DNA from: TWA4 sp034086685
GTDB lineage: Bacteria; Bacillota; Clostridia; Lachnospirales; Lachnospiraceae
Length of the DNA stretch: 64,000 nt
Direction: 5' to 3'
Assembly: GCA_034086685.1 (NCBI GenBank)
Contig: JAXDZY010000124.1
Span: forward strand, 1-64,000
The translations under genes were made by a program, and so were the position numbers. Below the pieces are notes generated by a model. The model did not search any database. It was given only the letters and a program-made list of their open reading frames with translations, and was not told where the DNA came from. Below, piece after piece: positions 9,210 through 16,995 of this stretch. Within the stretch, counting starts at the first letter, position 1, and every line of letters begins with the position of its first letter.

Positions 9210-9908
9210 TTACTGCTGTCCTTTGAAATAATATCCCACACCCCACTTGGTCTGTACATATCTGGGATCACTGGGAGTCTTCTCAATCTTTTCACGAAGT
9301 CTTCTGACATGAACATCAACAGTCCGCACATCACCGGGATATTCGTACCCCCAGACAATATTCAGCAGTTTTTCACGGCTGTAAACCTTGCCCGGATTCA
9401 GAAGCAGAAGCTCCAGAAGATCAAATTCCTTAGCTGTCAGATTGATATCCTTTCCGCTGATGGAGACTGTACGGCTCTCTCTGTCCAGAACCAGCTCTCC
9501 CGCTGCAATACGGGATGTATTCTCCGTCTCTGCTTTCTCGGATTTTGCACTGCGGCGCATGATTGCCTTAATACGCGCCTTGACCTCCAGAATATTGAAA
9601 GGTTTTGTTACATAATCATCTGCACCATATTCCAGACCCAGAATCTTATCCATGTCACTGTTCTTGGCTGTCAGCATAATAATCGGCATATTGGAAAACT
9701 CACGGATCATACGGCACACCTCCGTACCTTCATATACCGGCAGCATCACATCCAGAAGAACCATATCATACTCTGTCTGCTTTGCCATCTCCAGAGCTTC
9801 ACCGCCGTCATATGCGCAATCCACTTCCCATCCTTCCTGCTGCAGGCTGAACTTTATTCCTTTTACAATCAGCTTCTCATCATCCACAACCAGAATCTTC
9901 TTACTCAT
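9210..9908 (-). CDS. OmpR/PhoB-family response regulator
   Basis: The 232-residue regulator has a receiver domain with the phosphorylation site Asp53 (LLDVMLP), acidic pair DD near residue 10, Thr in MLTAK and Lys in VTKPFN, then an OmpR-type winged helix with the recognition region VRTVDVHVRRLREKI. It is WalR/PhoP-like in length and sequence. The start at 9908 is set by GGAGG with an 8-nt gap; the ATG five codons upstream touches the GGAGG and cannot use it. Its partner kinase is immediately downstream. Placement between comEA and comEC raises the question whether it controls DNA uptake; that is inference. Confidence 0.92.
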   Translation of the reverse strand: MSKKILVVDDEKLIVKGIKFSLQQEGWEVDCAYDGGEALEMAKQTEYDMVLLDVMLPVYEGTEVCRMIREFSNMPIIMLTAKNSDMDKILGLEYGADDYVTKPFNILEVKARIKAIMRRSAKSEKAETENTSRIAAGELVLDRESRTVSISGKDINLTAKEFDLLELLLLNPGKVYSREKLLNIVWGYEYPGDVRTVDVHVRRLREKIEKTPSDPRYVQTKWGVGYYFKGQQ

Positions 9909-9951
9909 TCCTTCATCCTCCAAGGCAGTCCCAACTGCCGCTGCTTATATT

Positions 9952-10617
9952 TCAGACCGTTATCTGATCTCTGATTTTGTTAAATGCCCCTTCCTTGATG
10001 CCGGATACTTTCATGATATCTTCTATCTTCTGAAAATTCCCGTTGGCCTCCCGATAAGCGATTATGGCCTCCGCTCTGGTCTCACCGATGCCGGACAATG
10101 TCATAAGCTGTGTACTGTCCGCCGTATTGATATTCACCAGAGTATTCCGGCCGTTGTCTGTCCCCTGCCCGGACTGCATATGGTCCGAACCGGCAGAAGA
10201 CTGCGCAGCATCCCCACAGGGTTCTTCCACATCCTTCAGAAAAGGCACATAAATCTTGTCACCTTCCGAAACGGTTCCCGCCAGATTCAGATAATCGGCA
10301 GCACCGCCCTCCAGTATCCCTCCGGCCGCCTCAATGGCATCTTCCACAATGGAATCCTGCCCAAGCAGATATACACCGGCCTTTTTCACCGCTCCGCACA
10401 CATGAACGTGAATTTCATCCGTTGTCTGCTCTTTGGCTGACCGAACCGGGCTTCCGGCAGACGACCCGCTTTCTTCCCGGTTCTCTGCCGCCGCTTCACT
10501 GGAGTAAAACATCTCATCATATAAAAAAATATCCTGACTGCGATTTGCGCTGTAAAGCACTCCCGCAGTCAGGAATAACACAATAATTAATGCTGCTTTT
10601 ATGCGCCTGTATTTCAT
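9952..10617 (-). CDS. comEA: ComEA-like DNA receptor
   Basis: The 221-residue protein has one N-terminal membrane anchor (about 7-25), a low-complexity spacer, a SLBB-like domain (about 68-125, HVHVCGAVKKAGVY and EGDKIYVPF) and a C-terminal double helix-hairpin-helix DNA-binding domain (about 157-221, NINTADSTQLMTLSGIGETRA). This is the ComEA layout; it binds double-stranded DNA outside the membrane and passes it to ComEC. It is the first gene of the operon, with a good promoter at 10664-10692 and an AAGGAG site before the start. Confidence 0.9.
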   Translation of the reverse strand: MKYRRIKAALIIVLFLTAGVLYSANRSQDIFLYDEMFYSSEAAAENREESGSSAGSPVRSAKEQTTDEIHVHVCGAVKKAGVYLLGQDSIVEDAIEAAGGILEGGAADYLNLAGTVSEGDKIYVPFLKDVEEPCGDAAQSSAGSDHMQSGQGTDNGRNTLVNINTADSTQLMTLSGIGETRAEAIIAYREANGNFQKIEDIMKVSGIKEGAFNKIRDQITV

Positions 10618-10663
10618 CGGTACTCCTTTCCCCGCAGAAAGAAATACCCGTCCCGTATTTTAC

Positions 10664-10692
10664 ATTGTACTCAAATCAGGCAAATAAAGCAA
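10664..10692 (-). promoter_or_regulatory. promoter of the comEA-to-thiI operon
   Basis: On the minus strand TTGCTT (10692-10687) and TACAAT (10669-10664) are 17 bp apart. The start of transcription would be near 10657, about 40 nt before the comEA ATG. Confidence 0.7.
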
Positions 10693-10718
10693 TATCCTCA
10701 TCACTGAATAAAGTATAA

Positions 10719-10748
10719 AAAGTCTTTAATTTTTATTAAGATTATTTT
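10719..10748 (-). terminator. weak AT-rich terminator after the CLC gene
   Basis: An AT-only hairpin (ATCTTAAT with ATTAAAGA) is followed on the minus strand by CTTTTTAT. It is weaker than the other terminators here, but nothing better is seen between the CLC gene and comEA. Confidence 0.35.
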
Positions 10749-10771
10749 CACACAGACCATCCATCCGCCAC

Positions 10772-12118
10772 TTATTCCGGTATTTTTCTATTATGTCTGT
10801 ATTTTCTGTAGATGATTCTCTGGCTGGAATACAGCGTATAATATCCCGACAGCATATAACTCACCACCACACCGATCAGAAAATAGTAAATTCCTTCAAA
10901 ACCGAACAGCTCCGCTGCAATCAACAGCGAACTGACCGGGCAGTTGGTCACACCGCAGAATACTGATACCATACCCACACCCGAGCAGAGGGAAGGAGAC
11001 AGTCCCAGAATCTGCCCTGCAAAACAGCCGAATGTTGCTCCCACGAAAAATGACGGAACAATCTCACCGCCTTTATAGCAGGATCCCAGGGTCAGTGCGG
11101 TAAAAATAATCTTCAGAAAAAATGCCTCCGGTCTGACATTTCCATCAATCGCCCTTGCAATCACATTCATACCGGTTCCCATATAATCTGTTGTCCCCGC
11201 CAGAGCCGTCAGAAGAACAATCAGTACGCCGGCCGTAAAAACAGATGCATACTTATTCCAGAAAGGTCTGTGGAAAAAGGTGTGTGCCGCATGAAGAATA
11301 ATGCAGAACAATATACTCACAAGAGCACATCCGGCTGCCAGAATCAGAACCTTGACAAATGTTACCGCTGTCAGTCCCGGTACAAAAAACATGTCAAAAA
11401 TCTCACTTTCCACGCCCATACCTTTTGCCACCATGGAACCGACCAGCGCAGCAAAGCTGCAGGGCACCAGAGCCGAATAATACATTTCTCCCACATTCAC
11501 TACTTCCATGGAGAAAATCGTAGCTGCCAGAGGCGTTCCGAACAGAGCGGAAAATGCCGCACTCATACCACACATAACCGTTATGGTGGGATTTTTTTTC
11601 TCCCTCTTCAGAAGCTTCGCCAGAGTAGAACTGATGGATCCTCCCAGCTGCAATGCGGCTCCCTCACGTCCGGCAGAACCACCAAAAAGATGAGTCACTG
11701 CAGTGGCCAGAAAGATACGCAGTGCCACATACCAGGGAACCGCTCCGCCTTCCCGCACCGAACGGAGTACCAGATTAGTACCCTTATCTCCCTGTTCTCC
11801 CACATGATAATACAGAAATACAATTGCCAGCCCCGCAAAAGGGAGTCCCAGAATCAGCTGGGGATGTTCCATTCGATAAGCAGTGATCTCACTCAGCAGC
11901 AGACCGAAAACAGATGCCACAAAACCTGCTGTCAACCCTACCAGTGTACCGAACAGAGCCCAGTCCAGAAAAGTCATAATGCTTTTTCCCATGGCAGACA
12001 GTTTTTCGGACGACTGCTTTTTTACATCTCCCATCTCTTCTTTCAGATAGCCGATTTCTTCCTTAATTATGACCTGTATTCTATTTTCATTTTTTCTCTT
12101 CTCTCTATGATGTTCCAT
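10772..12118 (-). CDS. CLC-family anion channel/antiporter, possibly fluoride-exporting type
   Basis: The 448-residue polytopic membrane protein has the CLC motif with the gating glutamate in GGSAGREGAALQLGG and the internal-repeat block CGMSAAFSALFGTPLAA. The usual chloride filter sequence GSGIP near the first half is not seen; the matching region reads EQGDKGTNLVL. From memory that resembles the CLC-F (fluoride/proton antiporter) clade more than chloride CLCs, but I cannot align it. The first 45 residues are a charged cytoplasmic extension. The gene starts 30 nt after argD with AGGAG upstream, so it is probably read with the arginine genes although its job looks unrelated. No fluoride riboswitch fits in that gap. 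Confidence 0.8.
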   Translation of the reverse strand: MEHHREKRKNENRIQVIIKEEIGYLKEEMGDVKKQSSEKLSAMGKSIMTFLDWALFGTLVGLTAGFVASVFGLLLSEITAYRMEHPQLILGLPFAGLAIVFLYYHVGEQGDKGTNLVLRSVREGGAVPWYVALRIFLATAVTHLFGGSAGREGAALQLGGSISSTLAKLLKREKKNPTITVMCGMSAAFSALFGTPLAATIFSMEVVNVGEMYYSALVPCSFAALVGSMVAKGMGVESEIFDMFFVPGLTAVTFVKVLILAAGCALVSILFCIILHAAHTFFHRPFWNKYASVFTAGVLIVLLTALAGTTDYMGTGMNVIARAIDGNVRPEAFFLKIIFTALTLGSCYKGGEIVPSFFVGATFGCFAGQILGLSPSLCSGVGMVSVFCGVTNCPVSSLLIAAELFGFEGIYYFLIGVVVSYMLSGYYTLYSSQRIIYRKYRHNRKIPE

Positions 12119-12148
12119 TCCCTTACTCCTGTTCGCAATCCCATGGGA

Positions 12149-13369
12149 TTACAGACAGCTGTTCATGCAGCTTTCCAGAATATCCACCATTTTATCCACA
12201 TGTTCTTTTTCTGCAATCAGCGGAGGAATAAAACGGATTGTATTGGCACCTGCAGAAATCAGAATCAGCCCGCTTTCGATACAGGCAGAAACAAGAGGCC
12301 CCACAGGAACTGAAAATTCCAGACCCTGCATCAGTCCCAGCCCCCTGTGATCAACAATTTCATCATGAGATTCCCTGAGTTCTTCCAGCTTTTTATACAG
12401 ATACTCACCGGTTTCCCGTACATTTTCCAGAATATGCTCCTCTTCAAAAATGTCAAATACCGCATTGGCTGCTGCCCCCACCAGAGGATTGCCTCCATAA
12501 GTACTGCCATGATCTCCTGCCACCAGTGAAGCAGCTTTTTCCTTCACCAGAAATGCCCCCACAGGAAGTCCGCATCCCAGTGCCTTTGCCACGGTCATCA
12601 CATCCGGCTCCACGCCATAATGCTGACAGGCAAACATTTCACCTGTTCTGCCCATACCACACTGAATTTCATCAAAAATCAGCAGAATATCCTTTTCATC
12701 ACACAAAGCTCTGAGCCCTCTCAGGAACTCCTCAGTTGCAGGATAGATTCCTCCCTCACCCTGCACCGGTTCCAGAATAACCGCACATGTTTTATCCGTA
12801 ACCAGGGCCTTTACACTTTCCAGATCGTTGAATTCAGCAAATTTCACGCCGCCGATCAGAGGTTTAAAAGCTTCCTGATAATGAGGATTGCCGGTTACGG
12901 ACAACGCACCCATACTTCTTCCGTGAAAAGAATGATTCATGGCAATAATTTCATGATCGGTACCTCCATCCTTGTTGAAAGCATATTTTCTTGCCGTTTT
13001 GATGGCACCTTCAATCGCCTCCGTACCGCTGTTGGTAAAGAATACCCTGTCCATGCCTGCTGCTTTTGTCAGCTTCTGAGCAGCTGCAATGGAAGGAAAA
13101 TTATAATAGTAATTGGAAGTATGAACCAGCTGATCCACCTGATCTTTCACTGCTGTGTTAAACTTTTCATTTTTATGTCCCAGGGCAAACACGGCAATTC
13201 CCGCGCAGAAATCAAGATATTCTTTTCCTTCCGAATCATACAGATACATGCCTTCGCCCTTTTCGAAAATAATCTGATAACGGTTGTATGTATGGAGAAG
13301 CACCTTTTCCGCACATGCAATAGCCTCTTCTCTGGGCATCGCCTTTAACTCTTCAATGGTATTACTCAT
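12149..13369 (-). CDS. argD: acetylornithine aminotransferase
   Basis: This class-III PLP aminotransferase (406 residues) makes N-acetylornithine from N-acetylglutamate semialdehyde in arginine synthesis. The PLP lysine is in MTVAKALGCGLP, preceded by the aspartate motif LLIFDEIQCGMGRTG; FTNSGTEAIEGAIK binds the cofactor phosphate. The start overlaps the end of argB by 8 nt, so the two are translationally coupled. Ornithine aminotransferase is the main alternative, but the operon settles it. Confidence 0.93.
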   Translation of the reverse strand: MSNTIEELKAMPREEAIACAEKVLLHTYNRYQIIFEKGEGMYLYDSEGKEYLDFCAGIAVFALGHKNEKFNTAVKDQVDQLVHTSNYYYNFPSIAAAQKLTKAAGMDRVFFTNSGTEAIEGAIKTARKYAFNKDGGTDHEIIAMNHSFHGRSMGALSVTGNPHYQEAFKPLIGGVKFAEFNDLESVKALVTDKTCAVILEPVQGEGGIYPATEEFLRGLRALCDEKDILLIFDEIQCGMGRTGEMFACQHYGVEPDVMTVAKALGCGLPVGAFLVKEKAASLVAGDHGSTYGGNPLVGAAANAVFDIFEEEHILENVRETGEYLYKKLEELRESHDEIVDHRGLGLMQGLEFSVPVGPLVSACIESGLILISAGANTIRFIPPLIAEKEHVDKMVDILESCMNSCL

Positions 13370-14264
13370 GATAGTATTTTTCCTCCTTGTGATTCAGAAT
13401 TGCAGTACCGATACCTTTGTTGGTAAAAATCTCCAGGAGCAGACAGTGAGGGATCCTGCCGTCCAGGATATGTACTCTGGAAACACCTTCTTTCAACGCT
13501 TCCACACAGTTGCCAAGCTTGGGGATCATTCCTCCCCCCACATATCCTTCCGAAATGAAACGCTCTGCTTCCTCTATCTCCAGTTCTGAAATCAATGTGG
13601 ATTTGTCATTGAAATCCCTGTATACACCTTCGATATCAGACAGAAAAGCCAGTTTCTCTGCATTTACAGCTTTGGCAATGGCACAGGCTGCATCATCTGC
13701 ATTGATATTATAAGTATCAAACTGATCATCAAAGCCAATGGGACATACCACCGGAAGAAAATCTTTTTCCAGCAGATCATACAGGATTTTGGGATCTACC
13801 GCATCGATTTCTCCCACATAACCGATATCCTGTCCATCAGAATAGCGTTTCTGAACATGAAGCAGACCACCGTCCTTGCCGCTGATGCCGACACCTTTAA
13901 CCCCCAGCTGCTGGATCATCTGAACCAGACTCTTGTTCACCCTGTTCAGAACCATCTCAGCAATCTCCATGGTGGGTTCATCGGTCACACGCAGTCCGTT
14001 GATAAAACGGGGCTCCATGCCGGATCTGGCAACCCATCTGCTGATTTCCTTCCCGCCCCCATGCACGATGATCGGCTTGAATCCAACCAGTTTCAGCAGT
14101 ACCACATCCGCAATAACATTGCGCTTCAGATTTTCATCCACCATGGCACTTCCGCCGTATTTTACCACAATAATTTTGCGGTTGAACCGCTGTATATAAG
14201 GAAGTGCTTCAATCAGCACCTCCGCTTTTTTCATAATCTCGTCCATTGATTTATCATTTAACAT
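13362..14264 (-). CDS. argB: acetylglutamate kinase
   Basis: The 300-residue kinase phosphorylates N-acetylglutamate, the second step of arginine synthesis. KYGGSAM near residue 36, VHGGGKEIS and the ATP-binding C-terminal block GGGMIPKLGNCVEAL are the family marks. An N-terminal helix of about 25 residues is present, as in arginine-inhibited hexameric forms, which suggests feedback control by arginine. AAGGAG lies 7 nt before the ATG. It sits between argC and argD. Confidence 0.94.
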   Translation of the reverse strand: MLNDKSMDEIMKKAEVLIEALPYIQRFNRKIIVVKYGGSAMVDENLKRNVIADVVLLKLVGFKPIIVHGGGKEISRWVARSGMEPRFINGLRVTDEPTMEIAEMVLNRVNKSLVQMIQQLGVKGVGISGKDGGLLHVQKRYSDGQDIGYVGEIDAVDPKILYDLLEKDFLPVVCPIGFDDQFDTYNINADDAACAIAKAVNAEKLAFLSDIEGVYRDFNDKSTLISELEIEEAERFISEGYVGGGMIPKLGNCVEALKEGVSRVHILDGRIPHCLLLEIFTNKGIGTAILNHKEEKYYHE

Positions 14265-14297
14265 GATTTTTCTCCTTTCCCTTACAAAACCTCTGTA

Positions 14298-15338
14298 TTA
14301 CGGGAACATGGGAATCTGTTTCAGTCCCATATCCTCCGGAAGACCGAAAAGCAGGTTCATATTCTGTACAGCCTGACCTGCTGCACCTTTTACCAGATTA
14401 TCCATGGCACCCATCATAACCACACGGCCTGTTCTTTCATCTACCACAAAATTCACATCCACATAATTGCTGCCCTCCACAAAACGTGTCTGAGGCACCA
14501 TTCCTTCCGGCAATACACGGACAAATTTTTCTTCCTTATAATATTTATCATAGGCACTGCGAATCTGCTCTGCTGTTACGCCGGGCATCAGGGAAGCATA
14601 TTCTGTCGCCAGAATTCCTCTCTGCATGGGAACCAGATGAGGTGTGAAATTGATCATGATTTTTCTGCCGCATGCATAACCCAGCTGCTCTTCAATTTCC
14701 GGTGTATGTCTGTGGGTCGTCACACCGTAGGCTTTCATATTTTCATTCACCTCACAGAACAGATTATCCACTTTTGCTCCGCGTCCTGCTCCTGAGGTTC
14801 CCGACTTTGCATCCACGATCAGCGTGTCGGGATCGATCAGCCCCTCTTTCACCAGAGGATAAGCCGTCAGAATGGAACAGGTTGTATAACAGCCGGGATT
14901 GGCCACCAGTCTCGCGCCCTTTACCTGCTCCCGGTTTATCTCACAGAGACCATAAACCGCTTCCTGAATAAACTGAGGACTTTTATGCTGGATCTTATAC
15001 CATTTTTCATAAACAGCAACATCTTTCAGGCGGAAATCCGCACTCAGATCAACGATCTTAACTTTTGACAGAACATCCTCATTTACAAGAGATGCACACA
15101 GCCCCTGGGGTGTTGCTGTAAAAATCACATCAACCCGGTCTGCAAGCTCTTCCATATTGTCGTCCAGACAGGATGCATCTACGATCTCAAACATATTGGG
15201 GTATACACTGTAATATTTCTTATCCACATAGCTTCTGGAGCCATACCAGACAACCTCTGCTTCCTCATGCTGACAGAGCAGTCTGGCAAGTTCTGCTCCG
15301 GCATAACCGGTTGAACCAATAATTCCTGCTTTAATCAT
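14298..15338 (-). CDS. argC: N-acetyl-gamma-glutamyl-phosphate reductase
   Basis: The 346-residue NADPH-dependent enzyme makes N-acetylglutamate semialdehyde. The Rossmann motif GIIGSTGYAGAELARLL opens the protein, the active cysteine is in ANPGCYTT, and HRHTPEIEEQLG is conserved. I start at 15338 (MIKAG), where the family begins. The frame runs open to 15467, but the promoter at 15439-15467 lies inside that extension, so it is not translated. An ATG at 15359 is possible. The closest Shine-Dalgarno AAGGAG (15374-15379) is too far unless the hairpin at 15350-15369 shortens the gap. argJ is not between argC and argB. Confidence 0.92.
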   Translation of the reverse strand: MIKAGIIGSTGYAGAELARLLCQHEEAEVVWYGSRSYVDKKYYSVYPNMFEIVDASCLDDNMEELADRVDVIFTATPQGLCASLVNEDVLSKVKIVDLSADFRLKDVAVYEKWYKIQHKSPQFIQEAVYGLCEINREQVKGARLVANPGCYTTCSILTAYPLVKEGLIDPDTLIVDAKSGTSGAGRGAKVDNLFCEVNENMKAYGVTTHRHTPEIEEQLGYACGRKIMINFTPHLVPMQRGILATEYASLMPGVTAEQIRSAYDKYYKEEKFVRVLPEGMVPQTRFVEGSNYVDVNFVVDERTGRVVMMGAMDNLVKGAAGQAVQNMNLLFGLPEDMGLKQIPMFP

Positions 15339-15349
15339 AGTTTTTACCG

Positions 15350-15369
15350 CTGCCGTCATATACCGGCAG
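15350..15369 (-). promoter_or_regulatory. hairpin between the Shine-Dalgarno and start of argC
   Basis: A 6-bp GC-rich stem (CTGCCG 15350-15355 with CGGCAG 15364-15369, 8-nt loop) lies between AAGGAG (15374-15379) and the likely ATG at 15338. Folding would bring the ribosome site from 35 nt to about 15 nt from the start codon. An alternative ATG (15359) falls in the loop. Confidence 0.4.
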
Positions 15370-15433
15370 GCATCTCCTTCCTTATTGCATATGATAAAAA
15401 AACTCTCTGCCATGGGGGCAGTGAGTTCAGTGA

Positions 15434-15466
15434 GAATAATTATACACCATTTATGCATATTATGCA
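15434..15466. promoter_or_regulatory. putative arginine-repressor operator at argC promoter
   Basis: Two palindromic elements overlap the argC promoter. One (15434-15447) fits the ArgR box TGAAT-N4-ATTCA in 8 of 10 arm positions and covers the -10. The other is the perfect 13-mer TGCATATTATGCA (15454-15466) over the -35. Their centres are about 20 bp apart, close to the spacing of paired ArgR boxes. Binding by ArgR is inference. Confidence 0.5.
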
Positions 15467-15467
15467 A
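15439..15467 (-). promoter_or_regulatory. promoter of argC-argB-argD-CLC
   Basis: TTGCAT (15467-15462) and a perfect TATAAT (15444-15439) on the minus strand are 17 bp apart. Transcription should start near 15432, giving a leader of about 95 nt before argC. Confidence 0.8.
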
Positions 15468-15508
15468 TTAATTTCAGGGCAAAATCCCCTTGTTTTACAA
15501 ATTTTCCC

Positions 15509-15537
15509 TTGCAAATAATACCACTTTGTTGTATATT
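15509..15537 (+). promoter_or_regulatory. promoter of argG
   Basis: TTGCAA (15509-15514) and TATATT (15532-15537) are 17 bp apart. The leader to the ATG at 15648 is about 105 nt and holds the palindrome TTCTTAAGAA at 15548-15557. It is back to back with the argC promoter, with about 40 bp between the two -35 boxes. Confidence 0.7.
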
Positions 15538-15647
15538 AATCAAGTAATTCTTAAGAAGAATAAGAACGATTGGCAGATTCCGGTTCTGCAGAGGATTTTC
15601 CGCTGGGATTGGATATCTTAATAATATTCAGAAAAGGGGTTCCTAAT

Positions 15648-16865
15648 ATGAAAGACAAAGTTATACTTGCGTATTCAGGCGGACTTGATACCACTGCGAT
15701 CATCCCCTGGTTAAAGGAAAACTATGATTATGATGTAGTATGCTGCTGTATCGACGTTGGTCAGGGCAATGAACTGGACGGCCTGGAAGAAAGAGCCAAG
15801 GTCAGCGGCGCAATTAAACTCTATATCGAAGATGTTGTTGATGAATTCTGCGATGACTATGTAGTACCCTGTGTACAGGCCAACGCAATTTACGAAAACA
15901 AGTATCTGATCGGTACTTCCATGGCAAGACCCGTCATTGCAAAAAGACTGGTTGAGATTGCCCGTAAGGAAGGCGCTGTGGCAATCTGTCACGGTGCAAC
16001 CGGCAAGGGTAATGATCAGGTTCGTTTTGAGCTGGCCATCAAGGCACTGGCTCCTGATCTGAAGATCATCGCACCCTGGAGAATCTGGAACATTTCATCC
16101 CGTGATGAAGAGATCAAATACTGTGAAGATCATGACATCTATCTTCCTTTCTCTGCTGACAACAGCTACAGCCGTGACAGAAACCTGTGGCATATCAGCC
16201 ACGAGGGTCTTGAACTGGAAGATCCCGCATGTGCTCCCAACTACGATCACCTGCTTGTTCTGGGTGTTACTCCCCAGCAGGCTCCCGATGAAGGTGAAGA
16301 AATCTCCATCGATTTTGAGAAAGGTGTTCCCGTAGCAGTCAACGGGGAAAAGATGAAAGTATCCGATATTATCAGAAAGCTCAATGAACTGGGCGGAAAA
16401 CACGGCATCGGTATTGTTGATATCGTCGAAAACCGTATTGTCGGCATGAAATCCCGTGGTGTTTATGAGACTCCCGGCGGAACTATTCTCATGGAAGCTC
16501 ATCAGCAGCTGGAAGAGCTGATTCTGGACAAGGATACCACCATTACAAAGAGACAGCTTTCCGTTCAGTATGCTGATCTGGTCTACAGCGGCAAGTGGTT
16601 TACACCTTTACGTGAAGCTCTGCAGGCATTTATTGAAAGCACCCAGGAATATGTAACCGGTACTGCAAAGATGAAGCTGTACAAGGGCAACATTATCAGA
16701 CAGGGTACCACATCACCCTATTCACTGTACAATGAATCTCTTGCTTCCTTTACCACCGGTGATTTATATGATCATCACGATGCAGATGGATTTATCACTC
16801 TGTACGGCTTATCTTCCAAGGTTCGCGCCATGAAGATGCAGGAAATTAAAAAAAATAATAAATAA
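15648..16865 (+). CDS. argG: argininosuccinate synthase
   Basis: The enzyme joins citrulline and aspartate using ATP, giving argininosuccinate. The N-terminal PP-loop motif AYSGGLDT (residues 8-15) and the block CHGATGKGNDQVRFE (citrulline/aspartate site) are intact; 405 residues is the normal length. The ATG at 15648 has AAAAGGGG about 8 nt upstream. The frame opens 26 codons earlier, but that part lies in the leader. argH does not follow; instead a strong terminator ends the transcript at once, so argG is a single-gene unit divergent from argCBD. Confidence 0.94.
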   Translation: MKDKVILAYSGGLDTTAIIPWLKENYDYDVVCCCIDVGQGNELDGLEERAKVSGAIKLYIEDVVDEFCDDYVVPCVQANAIYENKYLIGTSMARPVIAKRLVEIARKEGAVAICHGATGKGNDQVRFELAIKALAPDLKIIAPWRIWNISSRDEEIKYCEDHDIYLPFSADNSYSRDRNLWHISHEGLELEDPACAPNYDHLLVLGVTPQQAPDEGEEISIDFEKGVPVAVNGEKMKVSDIIRKLNELGGKHGIGIVDIVENRIVGMKSRGVYETPGGTILMEAHQQLEELILDKDTTITKRQLSVQYADLVYSGKWFTPLREALQAFIESTQEYVTGTAKMKLYKGNIIRQGTTSPYSLYNESLASFTTGDLYDHHDADGFITLYGLSSKVRAMKMQEIKKNNK

Positions 16866-16913
16866 TACATAGATTCTTTAAAATTATCGGGTATTTATCT
16901 CCGTGATTCTGTG

Positions 16914-16919
16914 ATATAA
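16914..16919 (+). promoter_or_regulatory. possible -10 box ahead of the MBL hydrolase gene
   Basis: ATATAAT lies just before the argG terminator stem. No good -35 stands 17 bp upstream. If used, the transcript would begin inside the terminator hairpin, so the hydrolase may instead depend on read-through from argG. Confidence 0.3.
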
Positions 16920-16953
16920 TATGGAGTCAGCAACAGCTGATTCCATATTTTTT
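16919..16953 (+). terminator. argG terminator
   Basis: A 13-bp stem (16919-16931 with 16936-16948, one G-U pair) with the tetraloop AACA is followed by TTTTT. This is a textbook Rho-independent terminator. Confidence 0.85.
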
Positions 16954-16995
16954 GTATAGCAGGAATTTACATTTCCTGAATCGAAGGAGACCAAG

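Noticed and set aside
12119..12148. Fluoride riboswitch before the CLC gene
   Set aside because: The gap to argD is only 30 nt and holds just a ribosome site.
15339..15467. N-terminal extension of argC
   Set aside because: The argC promoter lies inside it, and ArgC proteins start at MIKAG.
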